The notes beneath the pieces are model-generated. The model had not been told where the DNA came from. It searched no databases and was given only the letters and a program-made list of their open reading frames with translations. A stretch of DNA of 64,000 bases from Blepharisma stoltei (Eukaryota; Ciliophora; Heterotrichea; Heterotrichida; Blepharismidae), in the NCBI GenBank assembly GCA_914767885.1, contig CAJZBQ010000057.1, positions 248,001 through 312,000 of the forward strand. Direction: 5' to 3'. Of this stretch, positions 53,249 through 63,237 are shown one piece after another (position 1 is the first letter of the stretch; each line of letters begins with the position of its first letter). The translations under genes were made by a program, and so were the position numbers.

Positions 53249-54355
53249 CTAAATCTCTATCAGTTTAACTTCCTGCTGGCTTCTCAAGCCAGGCACAGTC
53301 CTTACTTTACTATCGATAAGATGTGTAATTTGCGCAGTCAGCATCGGCAAAAATGACTTCCTAATTTGAAATTCTTGGATCATTTCCAACGCAATTCCTT
53401 CCGGAGTATCTTTACTGAAAAAATACTCAAAAGTAATTGCTTGTGGGCCTTGCAAATAATTTGCAAGACTCATACTAATTGCCACAGACTGTAGCACCAC
53501 ACTGTTATCAACCAAAACTGGCTCCCTATCAATTTTCGACTCTGAGTTCAAAAAGTCGCTTCTCAGTAACTCTTCAGCTGTTGGACGTGAATCAGCTGGA
53601 AGTAAACACTGCTTGATGAACTCCACAATTTGTGAGTCTTTAATCCTATGCAGCGCTTCCGGTGACTTGTGGCTCATCACCTTTTTAAAAAGCTCTGCGG
53701 CATTCTGGCATTCCGAATACGGATTTTGCATTGTGCACATTTCAAGTACGCACATTCCAAATGAGTAGATGTCAACGCCAGGCCCGTACCTGTCCTCGTA
53801 CATCTCAGGGGCCATGAAGCTTGGAGTTCCTTTAAAACTTCGCTGAGAGGTCGATAAAGCTGTTGAAAGCCCGAGGTCACCAATTTTGACGTTCCCGGTT
53901 GTGGAGTCCAGGAAAATGTTTTCACATTTGATGTCTCTGTGGACAATTGGAGGGTTTTGAGTATGTAAGTAGCTTAAGCCTTCTAAAATACCCTTGCACC
54001 AGTTTTTAATCACACGGCGTCTTGGCGAACGAATTTTTTTCATGTAGGATTTCAAAGAACCACCGGTGCAGAGATCGGTGATAAAAATGCACTGGCCTGA
54101 AGCAACCCAGGCGCCTCGACATTTTAAGATGTTCGGGTGGTCTAACATTTTGATTAGTGTGATTTCTTCTGTCAGGAGCTTGCGGCGTTTTTCACTGATC
54201 GCGTATAAGTTGACAGCGTTTCAGGCGACTTCGCTGCCACGCTCGAGGTCGTAGGCTTTGTAAACTTTCTTTTGGGCACCGCAGCCAAGCTCTTCTTTAT
54301 CCCTTATGAATCTACCTTTAGGTGATCTTTCCACTACTATGATGTCACAATCCAT
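53249..54355 (-). CDS. WNK-type protein kinase
   Basis: 368 aa starting MDCDIIVVERSPKGRF. Hallmark of WNK (With No Lysine): the beta-3 position reads VAWNAV (Trp by UGA, Asn where other kinases have Lys), while a Lys lies in the Gly-rich loop (GCGAQKKVYKAYD). Others: LTEEITLIKMLDHPNILKC, HRDIKCENIFLD, KIGDLGLST, GTPSFMAPEMYE and DIYSFGMCVLEM. The C-terminal tail (AISMSLANYLQGPQAITFEYFFSKDTPEGIALEMIQEF) resembles the OSR-type region after WNK kinases. These kinases control ion transport and osmotic response. An in-frame ATG further upstream (54484) would add a hydrophobic AT-rich stretch and is less likely. Confidence 0.87.
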
Positions 54356-55771
54356 TGGCGATGAAATAATAAAATTAAACAAATTATTTGGATTCAACAA
54401 TATGCCTAGAATAATGAGGATAAAGTAGTGCAAAAGATATTTTCTTAGCAAATATGATTGCAAAATAGATATGCCCTCCTCCATCCATATTTGTAATAGA
54501 AAATAATTAATTTATACAAATTCATTACTGAATTTAAAGAAAATCCTCCTAGAAGCATTTCTTCAATTTCATGTGAAAAAATTAAATTTTAATTAAGCAA
54601 ACATGCTTGATCTTAAATTATTTATGATTTTAAACTTATTATATAGGCAAGTAGTGATTAAGATCAAATTTTGCTCTCAAATAGATATAAAAATGAATCA
54701 TACATAATCATAAGGAAACTGCTACATTATCGGTTTAAGTAATGATATATTGTTTTTAATATAAATCCATTTCAGATAATTTCCTTATTTCATTGACAGC
54801 TTAATAGTAAGAAATAATAAAATTTGTTGCCAGAGCATTCTAACTCAGATTTAAAGATTAAATTTTGAGTAGTTTTGGCGACTAAATAACTTTGCAGCTT
54901 ATCTTTGTGCCTTATTTACTTAATTGCCATAGGTTAGCTTCCAGCCATATCAGCGTTTTATATCCTTTGCTTTGTCCACCTTCTTGCTTGGATTCCGAAT
55001 ACACAGTCTGAAGGTATGCGTTGCTCTTTCCTACGTGGGCTTGCACTCACACTGCTATCCCTTCCACAAGGTCTCCAACTCCTATTTTGCTGCAGATGTT
55101 AATAGGACAGACTGGTGCATTTTTAAGTGTGCCTTCTCAGCATATCCACCATCTTTTTTGTAGTGCTAGGGTGCTATTAATATTATTTAAATTTGATGGT
55201 TTTGTCTTTATCTTTCTCAAAAATAAATAAATAGATTCACTAAGATTGCCTGAATACACGAATAAGACTTGTTGAAATATCTTATGATTTACACGGTCAA
55301 GTTTAATATCATTTCTTTGATATTGATATTAGATATACCTGGATCTATAAAGCAGTCAAGATAGAATTGCTAAAAAGCTCGTCAAGGTAAATTTCACACG
55401 AGTTGCTTATAAAACTGACAGATTTTCTATTTGCAGCTTGTCATTTCCTAATGGTAATGCCCTTCCATGGAGCCTGACTCTTTCGTTAAGGTGCTTGATG
55501 CAATTCATCTATCAAAGCCTGCGTGAGACACATACTAAATTGAGAAAGCTAGCATATGACTGAAAGCAGCAAAGGAGTGGATTGTGCTTGAAAAGATCAT
55601 AGTGATAAGGTCCTCAGCCTAAGGCTCAAGAAAGTGGATGAATTTGCCATAGCTGCTCATGGAAAAATAATGCATTGCAGTTAAAAACTTTAGATCGCAA
55701 AACTGGATTCTTAATAAAGAAGTAATAATTGAATTAATGGCAAATGAGTTATGTCATTACTTTATAAACTG
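54356..55771. other. Intergenic, 1.4 kb, with two GC-richer non-coding patches
   Basis: Patches at about 54895-55165 and 55395-55665 are less AT-rich, not coding, with no clear ends or target duplications. They may be retroposon remnants or non-coding RNAs. The rest is plain AT-rich DNA. Confidence 0.4.
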
Positions 55772-56797
55772 TTAAATAGCGATTAAAGTTTTTTTACATT
55801 GAAAGCATTTTTTTAGTCATGTTTTTTCCAAGCAGTTTGCACAAAAATAGCAATTATGATGCTGAGGGAGATAACTTAATATCCTCGCGATTGGGTTATT
55901 CCTTTCGCATTTGCATGTCCTAGATCTATCATAAGAAAAATTTTCATTCAAATAATGAATAATTGATTTTATTTGTGCCTCTTTCATTTTTTTTTTGGGA
56001 TGAGCTGCACATCCACCCCTTATAATTAGCTTTACTGCACAAAATTCGCATTTGCTGCACTCGCATCATAATTTAAATACTTGATTTGGATTTGAGCAAT
56101 TACATTGTTTTATTTCATAGAATTTTGGAGCTTGTGATAATTCAAATTCAGATAGCTGTTGAGTGCATACACGTTCTCCCATTTCTGAAGTAAAGCATCC
56201 ACAAGAAAACTTCTGCTTTCGAGTTAAATGAAAAGAATCTGCAATTCTGCAGTTTTGTATCATGGCTGCAAGCGACTCAATCCTATCGTGATAAGGATAA
56301 AGGATTTCATACTTAGTTTCATTAAAAGCAAAATAAAAGTAAAAGTCAGAGTTTCCATAAATTGAGATCCTTCCTTCAAAATTATATAGAATAAGCGAAA
56401 CATCAATTTCATTTGCAAATTCCAGAAGCAAACTACTTATTTTTTTATTAGCCTGAGATCCTCGATTTCAATTTTGATTAATCAATCTAGCAAACTCATG
56501 ATCTTTAGTCATATTATCAAACTCATTGCAGTCTCTATCCCGAATCACTTTCGATAATTTTTCGAAATAATCATTACTTCAGTTTCTTGAAATCTCTGAA
56601 AGTCTTCGATCAAGAGATCTCTGATAATAATAAAACATCATGTACTCCAGATATCCCATCATTAGTCCAGAGAATAAATCTGTGATTTTTCTGCTCATAT
56701 AAATCATTTGTGCTATTTGGCTGCTTGCATAAGGCTCTTCATCTGAATTGATACACTGCCTTTCTTCTACATTCCTTTGCATTTTTATAAGAATCAT
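55772..56797 (-). CDS. Protein with C-terminal Cys-rich RING-like domain
   Basis: 341 aa with several UGA-Trp codons (ISRNWSND, NQNWNRG, FKLWCEC, EKTWLKK). The N-terminal 130 residues are helical. The middle is mixed, ending CGCFTSEMGERVCTQ. From ~225 there is a Cys/His-rich array: CNCSNPNQVFKLWCECSKC then CAVKLIIRGGCAAH, and CKCERN...LPQHHNCYFCANC...CFQCKK near the C-terminus, consistent with a RING-type zinc fold. Likely an E3 ubiquitin ligase or membrane-trafficking adaptor. Under the standard code it would break into pieces. Confidence 0.65.
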
Positions 56798-57108
56798 AGT
56801 TTTAAATTATGGTTATTTAATGATAAAAATCGATACATATAAAATGCGGAGCGAGCAAACTGTCTCCCGTGGCAGGAGCCCTTATGTGTGCTGGGCATGG
56901 TTTGGAGTATATTTATGGCCCTGCTATAGCCAGCAACCTTATGTAGAGACATAAAACCAAAAGCCTCTATTTTTGGTCCTAATTCTGTGAGCATTGAATG
57001 CAACTTCTTTTTTCCAGTGGCACCAGACCCAGTGGGTGCCCGTATAGGCAGAGCATAATCTCAAAAAATAGTTTTTTAACAAAATAATTAGGTCTAATTA
57101 TCTCTATA
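56798..57108. other. Intergenic with a GC-richer patch (56845-57060)
   Basis: About 215 bp of unusually GC-rich sequence (ctcccgtggcaggagccc, ccagtggcaccagacccagtgggtgcc) that is not coding. It contains short inverted repeats (ggcaccagacc/gggtgcc). Candidate structured RNA or retroposon fragment; not identified. Confidence 0.4.
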
Positions 57109-57399
57109 TTAATCTTGCGTATTTCGAACAAGTGCTAAGTTGTCGCCTTTAAGCATTATTCTTCCTATAGGTCTCCTAGAATTTCTTTTCACTGAAACTT
57201 CGACTGCGTCATCAAGAACTAAATTCATATACTCATCAAAGCCAATGATTTTCCCTTCAATTCTCATATCTGTGTTTTCGAATAGCCAAATCTGTACAGT
57301 CACTCCCTTTCTTAAAAACCCAAACAGCAAGCCCTACATAGCCCTTACCAATGGCTTTATCATGTTTTGCATCTTCTTGGCGACCCTTGGAAACTCCAT
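57109..57399 (-). CDS. SNRPE: Small nuclear ribonucleoprotein E (SmE), one 15-nt intron
   Basis: Removing 57334-57348 gives 92 codons (91 aa), matching SmE (92 aa in human). Sm1: [52 protein letters not shown]. Sm2: GRIMLKGDNLALVRN. It forms the heptameric Sm ring on U1, U2, U4 and U5 snRNAs. Start ATG before EFPRVAKKM. The intron keeps the frame in the conserved helix-loop; without it an in-frame TAG follows RAM. Confidence 0.95.
57334..57348 (-). other. 15-nt intron in the SmE gene
   Basis: On the minus strand GTAAGGGCTATGTAG. Removal gives [15 protein letters not shown], matching SmE from other eukaryotes. Confidence 0.95.
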
Positions 57400-57412
57400 T
57401 TAAGAAAATTAT

Positions 57413-58635
57413 TTAATTATCTGGATTTAAGACCTGTGAATTGTTTACACTTTGTTTGGAGTCGTTCGTGCTTTCTATAGCAACTTGTCCATTAGATAGC
57501 ATTGGCCTGTAAACTTGGTTAAGTTTATTCAAGCATCTATCACAAACTATTGGTCTGACATGATCTAATGGGTAGCTTTCTTTCAGCTTACTTGTCAATG
57601 TCATTATTTGTGTTTCCAAATCATTTTTTCGATTCCTCAAATTCTCACTCCCTCTGCTGACAAACAAAAAAAAAATGACAAATACTAAAATTAGACGAAA
57701 ATGAATAATTTTATAATAATAAATTTATCTTTAATATATCTTGAAATATATTTTGTCATTATTTAATTTAACTCCTTATTCTGTTGGCTTTAGAAAGTCT
57801 GCTTCCTGAAATATATCGTCCCTTGTGCCCGTTTGGGCAAAAAGGACGATATTATATAAATTTGATTCTTTCGATTATAAGTTTTTAAAAATTAATTTTC
57901 CTAATAATAATTCTCTTAAAAGAAAATTAGTCCATAATAAAACATTGTCCACTTTTGCAGTGGAGAGTCAGCTTCGCCTTTAAGACTCTCCAGCTGTGCT
58001 TCAGCCTCTGCACATTTTTGATTCATATCAGTTTCTGACTTCCCAGCATTATCAAGCTCATTTCTGATATCCTCAATAGCTTTCCTTGTTTTTTCCGCTT
58101 TAATTTGTTCATCATTCAGTCTATCCTGCAAAAGCTGCTCTTTTTGTTTTTGGCTTCTTTCAGCTTTTGACAGCTCCATCTCAAGTTGTCCTACCCTCGA
58201 TGTTTTTTCATAGTGATCTTTATACAATTTTTCATTTAATTCTCTTGCATTTTGTACCTCTGTCTGCAATCTTGATATTTCCCCTTCAATTTCAGATTGG
58301 ATTTCATTTCTGATCAGTTCTCTATCGCAGTTATCACAGATGCGCAGTCTTTTTTGCTCATCTTTAGTTCTCCTTTTAATGCCATGCTCCTCACATATGG
58401 AGTTTCCACAAAATCTGCAGTGATGCCGCCGTCTGGTTGTGTGGTTGAATTTTTTTTGACAGATGTAGCATTCCTTCGCTTTTTTCCATTCAACGTTTTC
58501 ACCTTTTAAGCCTCTCGGGAGCTGGCCAAATATGCTTGAATTCGAATTTATTGAGGAAGAGATGCTGCTTTTACTAGAGTTAAAGCTGCCTTCTTGGGAA
58601 ACACTTCGGGTGTATTTGGGATTTCGAAAAGACAT
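57413..58635 (-). CDS. FYVE zinc-finger coiled-coil protein, one unresolved IES
   Basis: N-terminal Ser-rich leader, then a FYVE domain at residues ~50-105: WKKAKECYICQKKFNHTTRRRHHCRFCGNSICEEHG...RICDNCDREL, containing the R(R/K)HHCR PI3P-binding motif. A coiled coil follows (EIQSEIEGEISRLQTEVQNARELNEKLYKDHYEK..., AEAQLESLKGEADSPLQKW). After an interruption of about 57655-57950 the frame resumes SRGSENLRNRKNDLETQIMTLTSKLKESYPL and ends with VCDRCLNKLNQVYRPML. It targets early endosomes through PI3P. The right end of the interruption resembles a MITE terminus (cactccctctgctgac), but no TA pair restores frame cleanly. Confidence 0.78.
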
Positions 58636-58707
58636 TTAGAAAAAATCATAAATAGGGAAATGGTTATTGAAAAATAAACAATTTAAATTATAAAGTTTCA
58701 GAGTAAG

Positions 58708-59220
58708 TTAGGTTACTTTAAATAGCTTTCGGCTGGAGATAACAATCAGCAGTTCTAATAAAAAAGGAATCAAAGCTAAGTAAAAATTATGCTAGCCATA
58801 AGCAGGTAACCCTAAAGGTCGTAGTCTATCTTGGCTCCAAAGAAAGCTAATCATTTTATTTTTGATCAAAGCTAGGAACCCCCAGATCACCCAAAATATG
58901 TAAGGATTTCATTTGTCAAGGATAAACCATGCTACAAATAGAGTGCCAAGAGAATGCAAAAGAACTTCAAAAACATTGATTTTGTCATAAAAGAGTGCAA
59001 GACCTGATAATAGGACTAAGATTTCGAATACTAAGCATATAAATGAAAGAACAACACATACAACAAGAGATGTATTCGCATTGCTGTAGTTGTCTCCATC
59101 TTCATCATAATTTGACCTCAAAATTTCTGCTCTCACATAAGCAACGACAATAGTGAGAAATAGCTGACTGATGCATGCTATAAATTTGATGCTGATTAGT
59201 TTGTCTGTGATGCTTACCAT
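58708..59220 (-). CDS. TMEM107-like ciliary transition-zone membrane protein, one IES
   Basis: Removing 58779-58874 gives 139 codons (138 aa), like human TMEM107 (140 aa). Four transmembrane helices: ISIKFIACISQLFLTIVVAYV, TSLVVCVVLSFICLVFEILVLLSGLALF, EVLLHSLGTLFVAWFI and the split FWVIWGFLALIPFLLELLIVI. The LDKWNPYIFWVI segment corresponds to the ERWExTxYW motif of TMEM107, with its Trp encoded by UGA. TMEM107 recruits MKS proteins at the transition zone, fitting a ciliated cell. Without removal a TAG ends the protein after AYG. Confidence 0.87.
58779..58874. other. Short IES in the TMEM107 gene (96 bp)
   Basis: TA at 58873-58874 and 58777-58778 inside a 10-bp direct repeat (TAGCTTTGAT on the coding strand). 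Removal gives GFLALIPFLLELLI, completing the last membrane helix. Confidence 0.92.
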
Positions 59221-59477
59221 AATGAAAAATTATATTCCTTTTCAATATATGGCTATTTTATATAAATAGATACTTTGAAGGTATTATTCTCTTTTAAAAA
59301 GTATATTTGTTTTATTAAGTTTAAAATGTGATATTGCCGCAATTATTATTTAAAATATCCAGCCTTTTATAATAAAAATTTTATAACCCTTTCTTAGAGT
59401 AATTAATAAAGTGGCTTTATACTAAATAATAATATATACATACAAAATAAAACACAGATCTTATTACCAATAAAATA
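59221..59477. other. Divergent intergenic region of TMEM107 and VDAC
   Basis: About 260 bp AT-rich; would hold both promoters. No motif could be assigned. Confidence 0.4.
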
Positions 59478-60810
59478 ATGGTGAAACTCGAGAATTACAG
59501 CGGTCTTACCAAGAAGCAAGAAGATTTACTCAAAACCCACTATTGCTTTGACAGCTTTGGGCTGATAAATCTCAATTTAGTTCAAAATGACTATACCTTC
59601 CACACTAGAGCTTCAGCAAAACATCCAAATGCACTTGCTCCAATTCTTGCATCAACTTGGCTTCAGCTTCGTAAAAACAATATGTCATTGAAATCTAAAC
59701 TCCGCACAGATGGTTTATCCCACTTTATCTATGAAACGACGCCTAAATCAATTATTGAAAATACCAAGCTTAAAGCTGAATGGAAAACTTCCCAAGTAAA
59801 AGGGGTTCAAAATACAGAGCCAAGTGCTACCATTGAGTTTTCAAACCCAAATGCCAAAGCCAAATTGACATTTGTTGAAAATCCTCTCCAATTAAAAGGA
59901 AATCTGACTCTAGGTAAGCCTCAATATGGTATTGGTTTTGATGGGAAATTTGATCTTGTCTCCCAAAAGTTGACAGGGTATAATTTATAAGTAAAATATG
60001 GCGTTGTTCGAATTTTATGATCTCTCCATTGAAAATTCTTTTCTTGCGTGCTTTAATTATGTGATTTGGTTTCCGCTGGTGAAATTATCCCAACTATGTC
60101 AGGGAAATAAGAACCTATGGTTTTTTCTAAGATTCCTGACCTAAGGGATCGAGTTTTCTAGAAGAACGCTATCTACCTCAGGCAGTGAGACGGGGACTTT
60201 AAGGGTGCCTGACGGATCCAAGTAGGTAGTCTGCTCAAAACAGAATCGTCGAAGCCCAAACTTAAGACTAGCGTCTGGTCATGAAACAAAGTCAAGGTGG
60301 CCACACTTTGGATGGCCGAGGAAGATGGCACGAAATGCTCCAGTGCGGTGCTGAAGGCAACTGTATTAGCAAGCAACCTGGCAGTGGGCTTTAAACAAAG
60401 AATAAATTTAATTGTAATTGTCAGGATATAATTTAGCCTTATGGTTTTTCAGAAAACACTCAAAAATAGTCTTAAAGCACATAGGGACAAATGCTGAAGA
60501 GCTTGCTCTTGGAAACATTGAGTTTTCTTTCTATCAAAAGTTGAGTCCTTTGGCTCATTTTGGATCAAAAATTATTACCAAAGCAAGAGGAGGAGAAACA
60601 AGTATTGAGTTTGGAGGAGACTATAAATACAGTGACGATACTTTGCTGAAAGCTAAGTTGAACACTGAAGGAAAATTAGGGCTGGCATTGTCCAAACAAT
60701 TGAGTAAATCTTTAAGATTCAGCTTAGGGTCTGAAATTGATACAAAAGAAATAGCTGCAAATCGCTTCCACGATTATAAGCTAGGGTTTCGCTTGGATTT
60801 TTATCATTAG
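59478..60810 (+). CDS. Voltage-dependent anion channel / mitochondrial porin, split by a retroposon
   Basis: Removing 59988-60435 (one target duplication) joins 59478-59987 to 60436-60810: 295 codons (294 aa), the usual VDAC size. It has amphipathic beta-strand alternation throughout (GLINLNLVQNDYTFHTRAS, FGSKIITKARGGETSIEFGGDYKYS, LLKAKLNTEGKLGLALSKQLSKSLRFSLGSEID) and a C-terminal YKLGFRLDFYH, like the VDAC end (G-F-x-L-x-F). The join reads KFDLVSQKLTGYNLALWFF. It passes metabolites across the outer mitochondrial membrane. A retroposon tail begins exactly at the stop codon. Confidence 0.85.
59988..60435 (+). mobile_element. Retroposon-like insertion in the VDAC gene (448 bp)
   Basis: Flanked by TGACAGGGTATAATTTA (59971-59987) and TGTCAGGATATAATTTA (60419-60435), two mismatches in 17. 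A/T-rich end aataaatttaattgtaattg suggests plus orientation. TA inside the duplication gives the same in-frame product as removing one copy. Confidence 0.87.
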
Positions 60811-61090
60811 ATTAGATTAGATTCATAAGGTCTTTTAAGTACCCTTTTCGTTAGCTGCGCATTCAAAGTTATGCCTGCAAGGTGGTAGAATATCCGTATA
60901 GGAACAAAACCTGAATTCATGGTAAAGGCAAAGGTCATTTACTGGCTGTTCTACCGTCTTCATTCAAACCAAGAAGTTGCCAAATTAGACTAATTTACAC
61001 CCTTCCAACGCCAGATTCCACTATCACGGACCATTTTCAAGGGAGAGGCCGATTTCATCGTCTAACTTGCGTTTCTTTTTGCTGTCATCA
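60811..61090 (-). mobile_element. Retroposon-like unit directly after the VDAC stop
   Basis: Begins (attag)n immediately at the stop codon, followed by a GC-richer body to about 61090. On the minus strand this is a (taatc)n tail as in the element at 25407. Target duplication not found. Confidence 0.55.
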
Positions 61091-61410
61091 CGAGAAAAAA
61101 CCAACATTTAAGCTTATTTGAGCTTCTAATACAATTTCTTTTGTTTTACATAAATAATTGCTTATATAATAATTGCTAAAATCCTACTTTTTATAATTAA
61201 ATCCTATTATAATTACCTCATTTTATTAAAACTGGGATAATACGAGCATAAGAATAATCAATGATTTTGCGTATAGTTTAAAACAATCTCTATTCCAGCT
61301 TATTATTAAAAATGCTAAATTCTAATATCCGACAACTTTCCATTTTACTGAAAACATTAAAAAGAAATAACAAGCGTTTTTATTAAATCTGCATTGCTTA
61401 ATTATTGAGA
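61091..61410. other. Intergenic, AT-rich
   Basis: About 320 bp 3' flank of the GST gene; nothing seen. Confidence 0.4.
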
Positions 61411-62046
61411 TTAGCACTCTCTTTGAGGTCTCGTCTCCAAATAATTCTTGAACGTTTGACAGTTCATCATCCTTTGGTGCCATTGCATAAGCTTAGGTGC
61501 ATTAGTTGTGCACATAGTTCCGCATTGTTCAATCTTTCCTGGTTTCGTGCAGTACTCCCACAACATCTGGAAAACGTAAAAGTCAGCCATCGTGACGCTG
61601 TTTCCAACAAAGAACCCATTCCCATTATTGTTTCTCTCAAGTCTTGTTTCAATCTTTCTCAGAAAAGTTGGCATTTTTTCCGTACAACATCGTCTCATGC
61701 CTTCAATGTCTCTATCTTCGTGCATCTTCATAAACATCTTATTGATATTGCAGCAGAACTCGCAGATTGAGTCCATCATGTACATTTCCATAGGGGTGTT
61801 TGGGAGGTATCCGAACTTGTGGGCAATATATTTTGATACAGCAAATGGTTCAACTAGTCTGCATCCATCTATTTCCATGACTGGAAGAGTGTCGAACTCA
61901 GAAAATCCGGAGGTTTTCAAGTGGGTCCACTCTTGCTCGTTGATCCGGTGGTCGTTAAAGTTGGTGTTGTGGTACTTGAACATCATACGGATTGGTTCAG
62001 CGGTGCCAAACATATCGAAATAGTGGAGAGTTGGTTGCTGCTGCAT
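61411..62046 (-). CDS. Glutathione S-transferase, sigma-class-like
   Basis: 211 aa from MQQQPTLHYFDMFGTAEPIRMMFKYHN, the usual sigma GST start with the catalytic Tyr (LHYFDMFGTAEPIR). Thioredoxin-like part: GFSEFDTLPVMEIDGCRLVEPFAVSKYIAHKFGY, with the cis-Pro of TLPVMEIDG. All-helical C-terminal half with GFFVGNSVTMADFYVFQML (N-capping box) and KNYLETRPQREC. It conjugates glutathione to electrophiles in the cytosol. An upstream in-frame ATG (62082) would add 12 residues without GST similarity. Uninterrupted. Confidence 0.9.
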   Translation of the reverse strand: MQQQPTLHYFDMFGTAEPIRMMFKYHNTNFNDHRINEQEWTHLKTSGFSEFDTLPVMEIDGCRLVEPFAVSKYIAHKFGYLPNTPMEMYMMDSICEFCCNINKMFMKMHEDRDIEGMRRCCTEKMPTFLRKIETRLERNNNGNGFFVGNSVTMADFYVFQMLWEYCTKPGKIEQCGTMCTTNAPKLMQWHQRMMNCQTFKNYLETRPQREC

Positions 62047-62171
62047 TCTTTTTATTATAAAACCACCATATTTTGTTTCCAATCAGAACGATTTTGATAC
62101 ATAAATGGTGAACTTGTGGATGTGGATTTTTCAGAGAAACTGACAGATAAGAGTTTTAGTTTAGGATGGAA

Positions 62172-62590
62172 AAAAATTAAAATTAATAATTAAACTGGCT
62201 GTAAGCGTCAGCCCATTAGCCTTTGCATCGTCTGGGCTCCAAAATAGCTCATTCTACAACTCGAGAGATGAATGTGGATACCTGAGGTGCCATTAAAATT
62301 TTTGATCTGAACCACCTGTCCAAGGATCAGCTCCCTAGAGCAATACCATAGTCTGTAGAATACCCCATTGTCCTGTCCTAACAACGGAAGACCATACGGT
62401 AGGCAAAAATTTTCTAGCCCATCTGGAAGGGACAGGAAAACCTTCAAGGAGAAGCAAAACTCCCTCTTCGGCAAGCATTCCTAATCCTAAAGGCTTTCAG
62501 CTTCATCAAGATAGGTCCTGCCTGCTCCATAGGGAGTGCGTCTCGGAGTCCAATGCCAACCTCACCAATTTTATCTATTTTAGGATGGAA
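62172..62590 (-). mobile_element. Retroposon-like insertion, intergenic (419 bp)
   Basis: Flanked by TTTAGGATGGAA at 62160-62171 and 62579-62590. A-rich tail aaaaattaaaattaataatt on the left implies minus orientation. GC-richer body without coding potential. Confidence 0.85.
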
Positions 62591-62927
62591 TAAGGAATAG
62601 CCCTTTACAAACAAGATTAGAAAGCTTTCTTATGCATATTGTTAAATTATTTCTTGGTCTTCTTTATGATTAAGCATAACTCATTTATAATGTGCTAGCA
62701 AAATCATCTCTAAATTTATTTATTCATTGATTCTGTTTCTCATTAGTGCTAACTCTATCATTGAATTACATTAAAGAGTATATATTTGATTATCTAAGAA
62801 GTCAATATTTTATTAAATTCTCTCATTTTATTACCGAACAGATTTTTATTTTGAATCATGATTTTTAATGATAAATAGAGCTTCTCATATTTATTATCAG
62901 ATTTAATATTATTATAATTATTTCACT
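62591..62927. other. Intergenic, AT-rich
   Basis: About 340 bp, nothing recognised. Confidence 0.4.
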
Positions 62928-63101
62928 TACTCCATTTAATAACGAACACTTTTTTGTTCGTTATTAAATGGGGTCTAACTTATAAAATTTTTTGGAAAAA
63001 AATATATATAAAAATATATATTAATATTAAATGGGGCTTAAGGAAAAATTTTTAAAAAAAAAAAAAATTACGGTTTTGTTCCTTATTAAATGGGGGGGAG
63101 T
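62928..63101. mobile_element. MITE, CATTTAATAACGAAC family (174 bp)
   Basis: Left TActccatttaataacgaac with snap-back gttcgttattaaatgg; right tattaaatgggg near 63025 and ccttattaaatgggggggagtTA. Same TACTCC...GGAGTTA ends and inward double-repeat design as the other three families but unrelated sequence. Confidence 0.87.
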
Positions 63102-63237
63102 TAGAGCTTATAAATTACTCTTAAATCAATATTTTACGCTTATTTTCCTATTCTTTTTATTAAGTAGTTACCGAACTTAGCATAAACATATTATTTTTAA
63201 TTACCTCTAAATTCACAAATGAATAATACATTTTATA

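Noticed and set aside
54356-54484. Longer N-terminus for the WNK kinase starting at 54484
   Set aside because: The extra 43 residues are hydrophobic and AT-driven like intergenic DNA; the kinase-proximal ATG at 54355 fits better.
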